Source of the DNA: Plecoglossus altivelis
Taxonomy: Eukaryota; Chordata; Actinopteri; Osmeriformes; Plecoglossidae
Reading direction: 5' to 3'
NCBI GenBank assembly: GCA_036571765.1
Contig: BROE01000001.1
Coordinates: 558,001 to 622,000, forward strand
DNA: 64,000 nucleotides
Below the pieces are notes generated by a model. That model worked only from the letters and a program-made list of their open reading frames with translations. It was not told the DNA's origin and searched no databases. The stretch's first letter is position 1, and each line of letters begins with the position of its first letter. Shown piece by piece: positions 1 to 11,800 of the stretch. A program made the position numbers and the translations under genes.

Positions 1-30
1 ACTCGTAAATATAACACCGGTCAATAATAT

Positions 31-291
31 TTTTCACAACAAATACAACCAAATACATTACAGGATGCTGATGTTTATTGAGGGAATATATATATATACA
101 CATATATATTCATAGCAATACATATACATATACATATAATATATATAATATATATATATATATATATAGGTATATAATGCATTATGTATATATATGTATA
201 TGTATATGTATGCTATGTATATATATTATGTGTATATATATATATTCCCTCAATAAACATCAGCATCCTGTAATGTATTTGGTTGTGAAAA
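31..291. repeat. Foldback palindrome with AT-rich loop
   Basis: Arms at about 47-90 and 241-286 are near-perfect reverse complements: GATGCTGATGTTTATTGAGG on the left is mirrored by CCTCAATAAACATCAGCATC on the right. The pairing continues outward into CCAAATACATTACAG and then TTTTCACAAC, where the left arm carries about 10 extra bases. The centre is TA/TG-rich simple sequence that can itself pair. No coding capacity is visible. It could be a miniature foldback transposon or a palindrome that expanded at an AT microsatellite. I did not recognise a known terminal inverted repeat or a clear target-site duplication. Confidence 0.8.
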
Positions 292-3048
292 TACATCAGT
301 GAAACTCTTGCGGTTGTCTCAGTTTAGGTCATTAGTACAGAGACATGGATAGCGTTAGATGCTCAGAAATGGAGGAGTTACTTTGTAATTGAGTCTCTGA
401 CTGAAATATTGATTGAGGTAGTATATTACATATACAGAAAAAAGTATGTGTGTTTATATAGATTTGTTTTACACCTTTACAAAACCAGCAACACGGTCTA
501 TTAAAAGGTCCAATGTCTACCGGTGTTTTTTCAGCCAACAGGTAAGGTTATATACGCTATTGATTCCCTGCATGAGATGACAAGTTGCTACACTTCCAGT
601 ACATAGCTCACTAAGTAATGTCTCATCTCCTACCTAGCCTTCTTCACTGCCTCTATTGAGCAGCTCTATTTGCACTCAAATTCTTGTGGTTCAGAAATGC
701 TTCTCTTGCCCTTAGAAGCTGAGTGTTGCACAAAGACAAGTGCATGGTTCCAGATGGATTCTGGGAGTAGCAGGCGCTCAAGGCTGCCATCCCAAAGAGA
801 GGCAGCAGGAGAAGGAAGCCAAACAAGCTGGAAGAAAAGGTACTCTAACTGATGGTTGACACTGAGTTTGAACATAGACTTATTGAATAAACTACAAGTT
901 TGGCTTTTATTGGCTTAGAAATAAGTCCAAGCGAAGAAGACTGAGGGAATGGACTCAATTTGATGCACTCTGCCTCCCAATGTTCTCCAATTATAGAGGG
1001 CCAGTACAGTTTTGAAATAATTATAAATAATTATCTTTCCAATGTGTGCAAAATTCATAGAGACATTATAGTCTCTACATTTTATCTGTCCATTTTAACC
1101 GTGTTTGGTTTCATATCATTTGTAAATAGAAGTACATAATTACAAATTAATCAAATTAATTAATCAAGCTGTTTTTCAGTCTGTTTTACATTTCAGTCTG
1201 AACTTTCAAATAATCTTTTTTTTGTGGCTGTATTCAAAGTATATCTTTGGTATAGACCACACATTTGGGGTCATAGCTAAATTATTTTAAAGTATTTTTA
1301 GTTTGTTTATTGATTTATTGTGTGTGTGCGTCACGGTTACACCAAATGGTATGTTATGTTTCCGTTCCGTTACAGATTCCGTTCTGTGGCAAATAATCAT
1401 GACCTTGTTTCCTTATTCCCAAGAGTTGAACGATTACCCTATTCAAATGTTGGTATATGTGATGCATTTATAATGGTCAAATTATGTTATTTGAGAATGC
1501 TAAGTAGCTAAACATACATGTTATTACCCTGTTTAAAGCACATTCTGAGCATTCACAGTTTTGCAATCCCTCTTCTTCACAACATAATGCACATGTCAAT
1601 AGACTGAGGCAAACTGGTAGATCAGCTACTGCATAATGGAATAATTTAACACTCTAAAATCTTTTCTTTTTGCATACTTTGCATACTGGAGAAAGTGGCA
1701 TCTGTTTCTATTTGGCAGAGTTTCTACATAGACTTGAGGGAGTAAAGGGACCAGCATCACAAAAACAGAACATTAACCTTCACTCTCTAACTTGCATAAA
1801 TACACACACACACAAAGTACATTTTGAAACTATTTAAACTTGGCCTGTTGTTACTAATAAAGAAAGTCAACAACATCTGAACCATAATAGGTTTTCATTG
1901 ATCATGCGGATCTTTCAATTTATTATTATTATTTAGTAATGTATATAATTATCAAATAGTAAAGTGAGGACAACTTAATCTGGTGGTAAGTCTTTAAAAA
2001 TAGTGTAAATAAATAATACATTTGAAAAATGTGCACATAAAAACTATTTCAGTTGGAAGGAAAATAAAAGTGTCAGTGAGTGGAATAGGTCATGAGAATG
2101 CACAAGTCTATGTCTGTGTTGCTTGTCAGATGTCATCAGATGTGGAGGTTTGGATTCTTTTTCTATGCTTGATCTAACTTCTGTCAACTACGTCTGCTGT
2201 TGGCAGAGGACCCATGGGAGCACAGATAGAGTACTACATGTTTCTCAGAAAATGGTGCTGCCTTGCTTTTGAAATACCAAAAAAGGCTTAGGAGTAGATC
2301 TACTGTTACATTCTGAGAAGGGCAGTTGATTTAATTGTAGTCACATTTGAGAAAAGATTTAATATTGTTTTCACAGATTTTTACTAATATCAATTGGTTA
2401 TTTCAAAACTGTGTATGTATATCTATATATATGGATATCTATCTTTATATATAGATAGATACATATATTTGGATTGCTTGAATTCAGAAGAAACATTTTG
2501 TGCAAATCATGTCACATGTTCAAAATCTGCCCTTAGGTAGTGTTCACCTTGAGCTCTAACTATTTATGGTGACATTACAGTGTAAGTATAAACAGTCTCA
2601 CACGAAGGACTTAAATAAGAAAAATGAACAATCCTATGGGCGCAATTGGGAAGGAGTGTAACTTCAGCACAGCCAAAGTACATTGTGTCTGTACAAGCAT
2701 TTATCCAGCCAGAGCAAATTTCACCAGCTTGTTTATATACTTTTTTCATTATTTTTATGAATGTGTTTTACCTTTATCATTCCGTATTTCCTTTGAGTTT
2801 AGGGCATCTGATCATAATGAGTCAAACCACTAAATAATGATTCAAGACATATTTTCCACAACACTCTCCAGTACCCTCTTATCAACCATGTTAAGAAGCT
2901 GAAATGCTATGCAGTCCACCATAAGGTTTCAGTTATAATGCGAACAACACATTTGGAGGACCACGCATCCATGGGAAGATGAAATCAAAGAAGTAATGAA
3001 GGGGTGGAGTGGGACTGAGACTTTTGGGGGGTCCTTATAATAGCGGCA
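292..3048. other. Non-coding, AT-rich flank
   Basis: Only short, low-complexity reading frames occur, and I see no splice-flanked conserved coding. A small (CA)n lies near 1801-1815 and an imperfect TATA/GATA palindromic stretch near 2408-2468. Nothing else could be supported. Confidence 0.6.
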
Positions 3049-3158
3049 CAAAAACCACAAACCAAAATGTCACATTGAACCCTTTAAATGTCTCACAATA
3101 GACTGTAGTTGTATTTTTTCAACAAATTGTCCAGTTTATTGTTCGCTACTTTATGCTT
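3049..3158 (+). repeat. 110-bp repeat, copy 1 (perfect inverted copy at 17025-17134)
   Basis: By base-by-base reading, these 110 bases equal the reverse complement of 17025-17134 with no mismatch. They start at CAAAAACCACAAACC and end at ACTTTATGCTT. Flanks on both sides differ between the copies. No long reading frame is shared in a convincing way. Identity is confined to a short block, so this may be a dispersed mobile-element fragment or a recent inverted duplication. Confidence 0.85.
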
Positions 3159-6100
3159 AGATGGTGCTTATGGGGCATCTTCGCCCACTAACAATGTTGA
3201 AGTTAATTTTAATATATTTTATAATGTTGTTGTACTAAAATATTTTTATGCAGGGACTTCCTTGAAAATTATATATTTTATATGTGAGAAGGACTGCAGA
3301 AGAAGGGAAATGTTTACATACCAACGTATGTGTGGTGACTTCTCTTTAGCTAAGCCTTCGCCAAACCCAAGGATGAACAAAAATCAGTAGACCCATATTG
3401 AATAGGGGCAGCACAACAAACTGCAGGGAAATGGCAGGAATAAGCATTTTCAAAAAGCTTCAGAAGTACTCGAAAAAACACAGAATGGGTTCTTTTGTGT
3501 TTCTCTGGTCATATATAGAGTTGACCACAAGCCTGAATGAATAAAACATACAAATATTTCAGCCACTCACGGGTCATTTCAAATAAGTAGAGTGCTTCCA
3601 GTATTACTTCCAGAATTACTTTATACACAAACATTATTTCTCCAAATAAGAATGTCCTACCAGTGGATTACCGTCATTACATCTGTTTTCTCTTACCCTG
3701 CTATTCTTTATTATGTAAAATTATGCCTTGGAAAACATGAGAGCTATGCACTAATCCTCTCACTCTCCACCTGGTGAATTTGACCCAAATTCGCATTTCC
3801 CCTGTGCAAGCAGGGAACTGGTTTTTATTGGAGCCACGTGTAACTGAGCCCACTGACCTGCCTGTGTACTTTGGCTTCTGAGAAAAAGAGGGGAATTCAT
3901 TTTCAAGACAATAACAGTTTCAAACTTAACATTGTATTTTTATTTATTTATTGCTGACCCCTGTTTCAAGGAATATGTATTCTGTGCAAAGGTTTGGCAG
4001 GAAATAGGTGTTGTTTTGAAATGTTGAAAGGCTTGGTTCTAAAAATAAATGGAACTCTGGTCAGATATGAATACTCTTATTAAAAGTGGAATTTCACATT
4101 CAAAGGAAAACTGCATGGGACCTTGCTTTCAGAACCTGAGAGAAAATTACCATGAACTTGTTAAGAATTATTCACCTGTGTAGATCATTTTCACTTTAAT
4201 GCCTCTTTTGTTGAATCATTGTGTTACTAAATACAGTTCACATACTATTTGGAGACCAAAAGGGCCATGGAAAACAGTTACAGTTCTTCTGAAATTTAAA
4301 ACGCCATGTTGTCATCAGCAGTCTTAATCTCAGGGTTATGAAGTGACTCTGGTTGTGTTGACATGTAGTCACAGCTGGTGAACCTGAAGGAGGTAAACAT
4401 TTCTTCTTGGTACAGGGAGAGAAGAAAGGATGATAATGAGTTTAGTTTCAAATTTGGTGCTAGATATTAAAATGTTTTTCCAACATAACTGGGAAAATGT
4501 AATCTATTCATAGTTTGTTCCAGTTGAACATCTCGTGAAACAGTGGGGAAAACCAGAACATAATTGTAATAAACAGCACATTAAAACCTGCTAATAAATC
4601 CTAACAATGAAGTCTATTTGGTAATGTAATTTAATGTGTTATCACCTGAATTGTTTTTTGTCCCGTTCTTCAGTCTGACATAGTTTTAGAGTAACGAAAC
4701 GTTCCCTTTGAATGATCCGTGCCGGGTTTTGTGGTTGTCCCATTCAAAACCAGCTGCAGCAGAGTGGGGAGCCGGCGCACGGTTTCTCCCTGTCTCGTTT
4801 GCCTCATGAATCCGTCTGACTCGAGCTGCTTCGCTCGCTGTATGTAGGAGCGAAGACGCAAATGCTTTGCAGTAAAAAACCAACGCATTGAGCCTGGACT
4901 CTGAACTCTGATTTGGCCTGTTTCGGTACAGTTTTCGAGACTTCCTCAGATAATATTCACATTGTGGACAATAATTGTATACTTCAATTAAGGATGTAAA
5001 ACGAATTATTCTCATTAGTGTCCTACAGCCTAGGCTAGTGAAAGATTGAAGTCGAGTAGCTTAATTTTTGCAGCGTTGCCTTCCTGGGAAAGAGGACAGA
5101 GGATGCATGCGTGGGCTATAGTGAAAAACTATTGCGATCGTAGTTTTAAATAGCCCATTGCCATGGAACATTTGGTCCGGTCCTTGGAGATACACGGATT
5201 TCAGGAGCGAGTGATACCTGTTTTTAGGAAAAAGTCGTACTTTTCCATCGATAATTAGAGCATGTATCGGAACCACAGACGTCTTTGTGTAGTCCACTGC
5301 GCACTGCGAGTTTCGGGCCTCAACTAGAGGGCTTACCGTTCTCTGAGCTCAATCGTACATGAGCGATAAATTGTACGTGACGATACAAACACTGAGAGGC
5401 TCCAAAACAAAACTCGCAACGTGACTTCAGAACGCCCGTCAAATACAACTGAGTTACAAACAGTGTATAAGTGTGACTACACTATAATTACAATAATAGT
5501 TAAGGTTCACACATACTGTGCACATAGGTCTATAATCGACCTATTAGTCTTGATGTTCAGTAAATCAAAACGCGTGGAACACACACTGCTTAACTTTGAG
5601 CTCTCTTATAGATCCGGAGCTTTCTTTTGAGGGCTATCCACTAAAATGTAACTTGTTGGCTCAGCTAATTTATGCATGCAAATGGAGTCTTATACCATAA
5701 CACTTCTTGTCATGAGGCGTGTTCTATTTCCCACTTGTGTCAAGCAAGGCTCCAATGTCACTGCTGAGACTGAATATATCGATAATTATCCAAGAAAGGT
5801 TGACACATGTTCACCATACAACCGGCATAAACTATCAGCATTGTTCGGCTCAAAAGAACTAGTGTATGTGCCCTATCTGTGGTGCTTTATAAGGTTGTAA
5901 TGGGCAACTCGTATCTGAATCACCCAAATGAATTTGTGTTTACCGTTCTGTAAAATTGAGATAAGTCACAATATTTCAAGAGCGAATAGTCCATTGGGTC
6001 AGCCCCCTCACTTTAACTATATGTAGTGTATTGTGTGTCCGTGTGGTGTGTGTGTGTGTGTGTGGGAAGTGTACTGATGCTATAATATATTAGCTATAGA

Positions 6101-8639
6101 TAGAGTATAATTCACTATTTACACATATACCCCTTACTGTCATAGAACTCGGTTTATTTCATTATATCACTTTGAAATATCTACCTATCCTATCTCATCA
6201 AATGTCCATCACTTACTATGCTCAGACACCTTTTTTTAAATTTTTCATATATATATATAATATATACCTTTCTACTGATAGCTACTATTCAACACTTAAC
6301 TTTTACAAAATACGAATAGTGTATAAGATTAATACAGAGTTCAAACCGAATCAGAAGTGTTGATACACTTGAGTATTTCTGGTTTTACTAATAGTTCTTA
6401 GAAATATTAATAATGTGTGGCGATGTGTATGTGCTAGTTGCTATAAATATGAAATGCGCCTGTAGTGAATGTACCTTAGGTCTTCTGTGTTTTCCGTATT
6501 CGCTTCAGAAGGCGCTTTAGTGTCTACTGGGTATGTTTGTGTTTGTATGTATGATATATATGTATCTATGCTATATATCATATGTGGTTTTGAAAGATAG
6601 CAGTGTGTTCATCCTGTGTGTGTATGTGTTTTGTGTGTGTTCTAATATATATATACACCACGCACGGTTTGGATATGCGAATGCGAATAAATATTTTGAA
6701 TTGCATTCGAGTGTCTCCGGAACACATTGAGATGTGGTGCTGGGTCGGACTCTTTGTTATCCGTTCTCTAAACTTAGTCCACTGAAGCATTGTGAGTTAC
6801 TCAGCACATCACATTACTGTACTGTCGAGCTGCGTACACTTAAATAAAGAAAATTACTATAACATAATTATACAGGAACTTACACTCAAATACGCAGAGA
6901 CAAGACTTATCTCATGTTTACCAAGTTGCTACCGTAAAGTGAAGTACAGCCTTGAATTGCGTAAATGTAGTATGATGATACTTGAGAATCTACTAAAATA
7001 TCTCCCTGCGAGTGTAAAACTTGCTTATGAACTTGCTCCTGTGGCGCACTCTAAAACTCAACAACAGACTTGAGTTTTGAGTTATTTTCTTCCTTTTCTA
7101 TCCAATGGCCTAGCGGGAACGAATACATGAATTCATATTCACTGAAATCAATGGAACATGTATATTTTACAGACATCCAAGCCAGTCATGTGTGAACACA
7201 CGAGACAGAGAGACAGAGAGAGACGGGTGCGTGAGGGGGTCTATTTATGTTATTAATGAGCGCATAGCTCACCCGTTATCTAGAGTTGGGGCGTCCTATG
7301 GACACACAGTCGCCTCAATAGGATTTGTGCAACTATTTAATTGTGGTTCTTTGAAAATGTTCACAACTGGAAGTCTTACAGTAGGTCACATTGAACTGAG
7401 TTTACTTCAGGAGAATAAGTTAGCAAGTGCCCGATCATTATTCGTCAGAGTGTTTTTTATTAATTAGAGTTGCTGAAAGAATTACCCAGAACAAATGTTC
7501 AGTTGTCCCCCCCTACCCAGCCCCCTCTCCACCCGCCTCACTGGGCTGGTCCATTTGTTCGCGCAGTGTCTAAAGGAGCGCCATCTCATCTTAGAAGGCT
7601 TGAATGCTCGCTAGTGTGAATTCTAGCGGGTTTTTGTAGCCAGTAATTTGCATATCAAAGTGTTTGCATTTCAATCGAAAACTTGAGCTCCCAGTCCCTT
7701 CCTCCAACTAGTCATGTTCTAAAAAGTAAAGGCGAGGTGCTGGGCGATTGGCTGTCGTGGCAGCAGCAGTCACCTACGTTTATGTTTGACTATAAACTAT
7801 TGTATAAACTATCTATTGTTCATGCTCATGTGCTTCTGTTGAATCGCACATTTGAGTATATGTAAAAATAATAATAATGTAAACACACACACACAAACCC
7901 CCCCAAAGTAGAACTGTTCCAGTCCACGAAATGTAAGTAGGAAGCCCTTTATGCAGAACCCTAGACCTGCCATAATAGAATTGTGTGGAGCGTTCACGTT
8001 GGCGAGAAACGCAGATATTCTTTCCTACATTTTTACATTTCAGCATATTGTACAGTTATGTAAAGATATGTGTGTGTAACTAAGTTTTTAGCTCATGCGA
8101 AAAGTTTAAATTTTACTAATGATCTTCCATTTGGTGCTGTTGTAAAGGTGGTCACAGTGTGCGTGAGTCAAAGGACCCGAGTTTGAATCCCGATTTGGAC
8201 AAGAAAGGGAGGCAGATATATTGACCGGTTATACATTCTTGAATTTCTACTTTTAGACAGAGCTGATTCATACATAGTTCTGTAATAAAGCAAAAACATG
8301 CTTGCATAGATGTTAAGTGCTCAGTGTAAACTGATGGTTTGAAGAACCAACGGCCCTTGTTTTTCTGTCAGAGATAGTATTTGTTTTCAATGCAATGCAG
8401 CTGTTACATTGTCATAAAATAATGCAGTGAGGTTAGTCTCAATGTTTATTTTGATTTCCTAATTTAGGCCTGTGTTGAAGGGCAATAATAGCTGGAAAAA
8501 CACACTCTGTCTTTCTTCCATACAAGACACACACCTTCACAAGGAATAAAAAGTGCTTTCCCCAAAAAATAATCCACCCTCAATTAGTCTAGAACAGTCT
8601 CAGAGACTTCATCTCTATATGCTACTATTAGTAGCATTC
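3159..8639. other. Non-coding region, with a CpG-richer segment near 4.7-5.4 kb
   Basis: No coding gene is recognised. Bases 4720-5420 hold noticeably more CpG dinucleotides than the neighbours, for example GCCGGCGCACGG and GCTTCGCTCGCTG, and could include a distal promoter or untranslated exon. A (TG)n lies near 6045-6064. Near 8160-8230 a B-box-like GAGTTTGAATCCCG suggests a decayed tRNA-derived SINE, but the rest of that element is unclear. Confidence 0.45.
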
Positions 8640-8644
8640 ATACT

Positions 8645-8810
8645 TAAAGTATGAATTAGACAGAAAGGGCTGGGCAGGGAGGAAGAGAGAGAGAGAAAGA
8701 CATGCAAAGATTGGCCTGGGCTGGACTCAAACCTGGGTCACTGCGGTAAAGGCTTCAGCCCATGTGGTGCACTCACTCAAGCGGTGAGCCTCCACTGCGA
8801 TGGCGGGTGG
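8645..8810 (-). mobile_element. tRNA-derived SINE
   Basis: Read on the minus strand, the segment holds a Pol III B box (CCAGGTTTGAGTCC). Upstream of it is an A-box-like stretch (GAGGCTCACCGCTTGAG). Downstream is a tail with GCATGTCTTTCTCTCTCTCT and CCTCCCTGCCCAGCCC. This order, a tRNA-like head followed by CATGTC and a CT-rich body, is the known layout of common teleost tRNA-SINEs. The exact family and ends were not determined, and no target-site duplication was identified. Confidence 0.6.
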
Positions 8811-11800
8811 GTTGAGTGCAGGGAGGGGTGACTGGTGGGGAGCTAAGGCCAGAGGCAGTGGAGATGCCAGGGAGACCTGGGTGTCGTCCTTATGTGGGCA
8901 CCAGCCAAGTGCTGCTCCTGGGTAATATACTGTGTGTGTGCCCCCTGCCCCACCCTGCCAGGTAATGAATAGAACACAATGCTTCCTGTGCTGGTGGCAC
9001 ACAATCACTTCAGTGGGCCTCAGAGGTGAGGTGGCAAGAGGGGGTTGCTACCTCAACTGCCATCTTCAATCACAGCAGGTTGGTTTGACAGCTGTCTCGT
9101 TCTGTTTCTCTGATACTCACTGTCAAAAGTTGGGTACAAACAGAAGGAGAGAGGGAGAGCAAAAGAGAGAGAAAAAGAGAGAGGTACAGGACGGAAGTAG
9201 CAAGGAACAAGAAGGGGTGGGGTGGCTTTGATTGGCCGAGTTGTTAATGGTGACATCCGTTGTGCTAGCTCCCTTCCACCCCACTGGGATGAATCCTCCT
9301 AGAATGGAGCCAATGAGGACAGTCAACCAGTTAGATGAATGCATGGTTTACTAGGCACCTGAAGGGAAATGTTGCTTCGTACCTCCTCCTATGCTATAAA
9401 TGACAGTTGACTTTCTCCTACTGCTTTCAGAAAGGCTGTTTAATGATCAACAGAGCCCCGGAGCGTAGGACCTGACTGAATAAGTTCTCACCAATGACAG
9501 ACCTTTACCCAGAATGGCTTCCTCTATAAGATGGCAGCACCTTCTCTATTTTTCAACCTCCCATCGTCGGAGAGGCTGGTTTTGAGTGATGGATAGTCTA
9601 AAGTCTTTTGGGTTTGTGTTAACCCTTTGGTGTGTGCAAAGCTCTCCCAGTTGGAGACCAGTCGCCTCTATGTGATGGATAGTCACAGATTCTTAGGCCC
9701 CATATATCAGGAGATTAGCACTGACCTGTGAGTTGTTGGAACCACCTTCCAAACTTCTTCACCAGCCCTGGCAGCCATTAGCTTAAGACAGGACACTACT
9801 TTGTCTCTGGGTATACTAAGCTAATGGGCTTTATTTGGTCCATCTAGCTTGGGCTACAAGACGTGTGCAGTCTGGGCTCCAGGCTTTGTGTTGCTGTTCG
9901 GTGGATCTGACAGATTATCTGTCTTTAAAGTGTGAAACCATTTTTCGTCTTTCCTGAAAACACATCGTGTCGATGATGACACAGATTAAGGTAATGTATG
10001 CCTTTTGTGAAGACGATGTTCGTCATCCTTTTTGCAGGATTGCATATAAATATAATGATTGACTTACGCCTGGCTATCTCATCACGTCATAGTTTGCTGT
10101 TTGTATATTTGAATTAATGGGCAAGAAAAGAGCCTGGTAATCACAGATAACCGAGCACTCTGTCAGTCAACCCAGAGCTTCTTCATTGTCTCTCCATTGA
10201 AAACTCTCTTGGGTTGGTGCAGTACTTGTGATTGGAAGATTGAATTCTGTAAAATGGCTTCAGAGGACTACTTCAGCAAATAGCTTTTGGACAGAACATT
10301 TTGAACATCAAGAACAGTTAAATAGCCCTAGAGATAGGATCAGTATGTTTTCTTGCTTTTCAATATAAGGAATGGCATGTCATGAAATAACTAATAAGTT
10401 ATAAGTAATATTGTCTAATAACATTTTGTGATCCTCCTGGATGGATGGTTGGAGGAGACTTCCTTTTTATTTGGATTTAGCTGTATTCATATTGGGCATC
10501 TTCCAACCAACACTTAAATGTCACCTCCCACGATATTGCTGGCATTTGATGTTATTGTTGTTTTTTCCATCTTGGGAGGTTTGTTGATGAGGATTTTAAA
10601 GCTCTTGCTTGGTGACCAGAACAATGCCTCTGAATCTCAGCCACCTTTGTCAGCCTCTCCCTACCATGTCTAATGACCGCTTACTGCCTATTTTGTGTCC
10701 TGTGTGTGACTTGGGATGGGGCCATTATGCTTTTAAGGTGGGGAGATGTTGTCAAAGCCCTTGAATGGTCCTTGGGCTCTGATAGACAGCCCCTTGTCAG
10801 ACAAGCAGAGAAGCTATGAGAATCATGCACCACAGAGAATCTATTACCTGGATGGAAAATTCACACTTTTACACTGCGGTATTCATTTTGTAAGACATCT
10901 TACTCCTTTCATTTGTCTGAATCTTATGGCTTTTTCAATTCACATCAAGACTGCCTTTTATAAATAGGGCAAAACTCAAAACAGGTTCTGAAGTTCTGGT
11001 TTATCGTCTTATCATGTGAAACAGAGACTTATTCTTATGCATTTTAACACCTCCCCCCAAAAAGTTGATCCTGTGATCAGACAATACTTAATGGATTGCC
11101 TTTGGCCTGAAGGGGGCCTAGCAGGAAGAGCTTACCATCTCTGATGGAGATTGTCTTCTATCTGCTGGTGGAAAACATGATGTACTACCTGAAACAGAAC
11201 GCTGACCGAGCAGAGCGTTGCCGAATTGGGAGTCAGAGCAGGGCTTCTTCATTTCCTCTCCTTCTGGAGCCAGGATGATTTGTTCCATTTCAGAAGCCTC
11301 CTGAAGACTGGGGAGGCTACAGGCTCCACGCTCAGAGAGAAAGGGAGCTTGTTGTTGATCAGCCAAGCAAATCAGATCTTGATATTTGGAGAGTGAAGTT
11401 GTGATTGCTGATTGCTCTCTGAGTTTTAATTAGGAGAGTCATAAGCAGCCTGTCAGCTCTCTGCAGAGCACAGTTAAGTATCAAACATGCTTAAGGGAAA
11501 CAAATGATTGCTTTTGTTTGCGTTGTTAGGGTTAGAGCCACCCAAGACAGAACATGTTGGCCCGATGTTGTATTAAATATCTTGTCAAAGTAGTATTATG
11601 CTGAGTTTGACTTATTTCAAGTTGGTACATTACTTTCCAGCTGAAGTCTGATGTCTGGAGAGATTCACCCATCTGGGCTATATCCATCACAAACAGACAG
11701 AACCTGCAATAAAACAACCTGTAATGAATTCTTTGGACTTCAGTGGGACCTGAACTTCATCATGTGGTGTTTTGCCTTGAAGTTGTAATATATAGATTAG

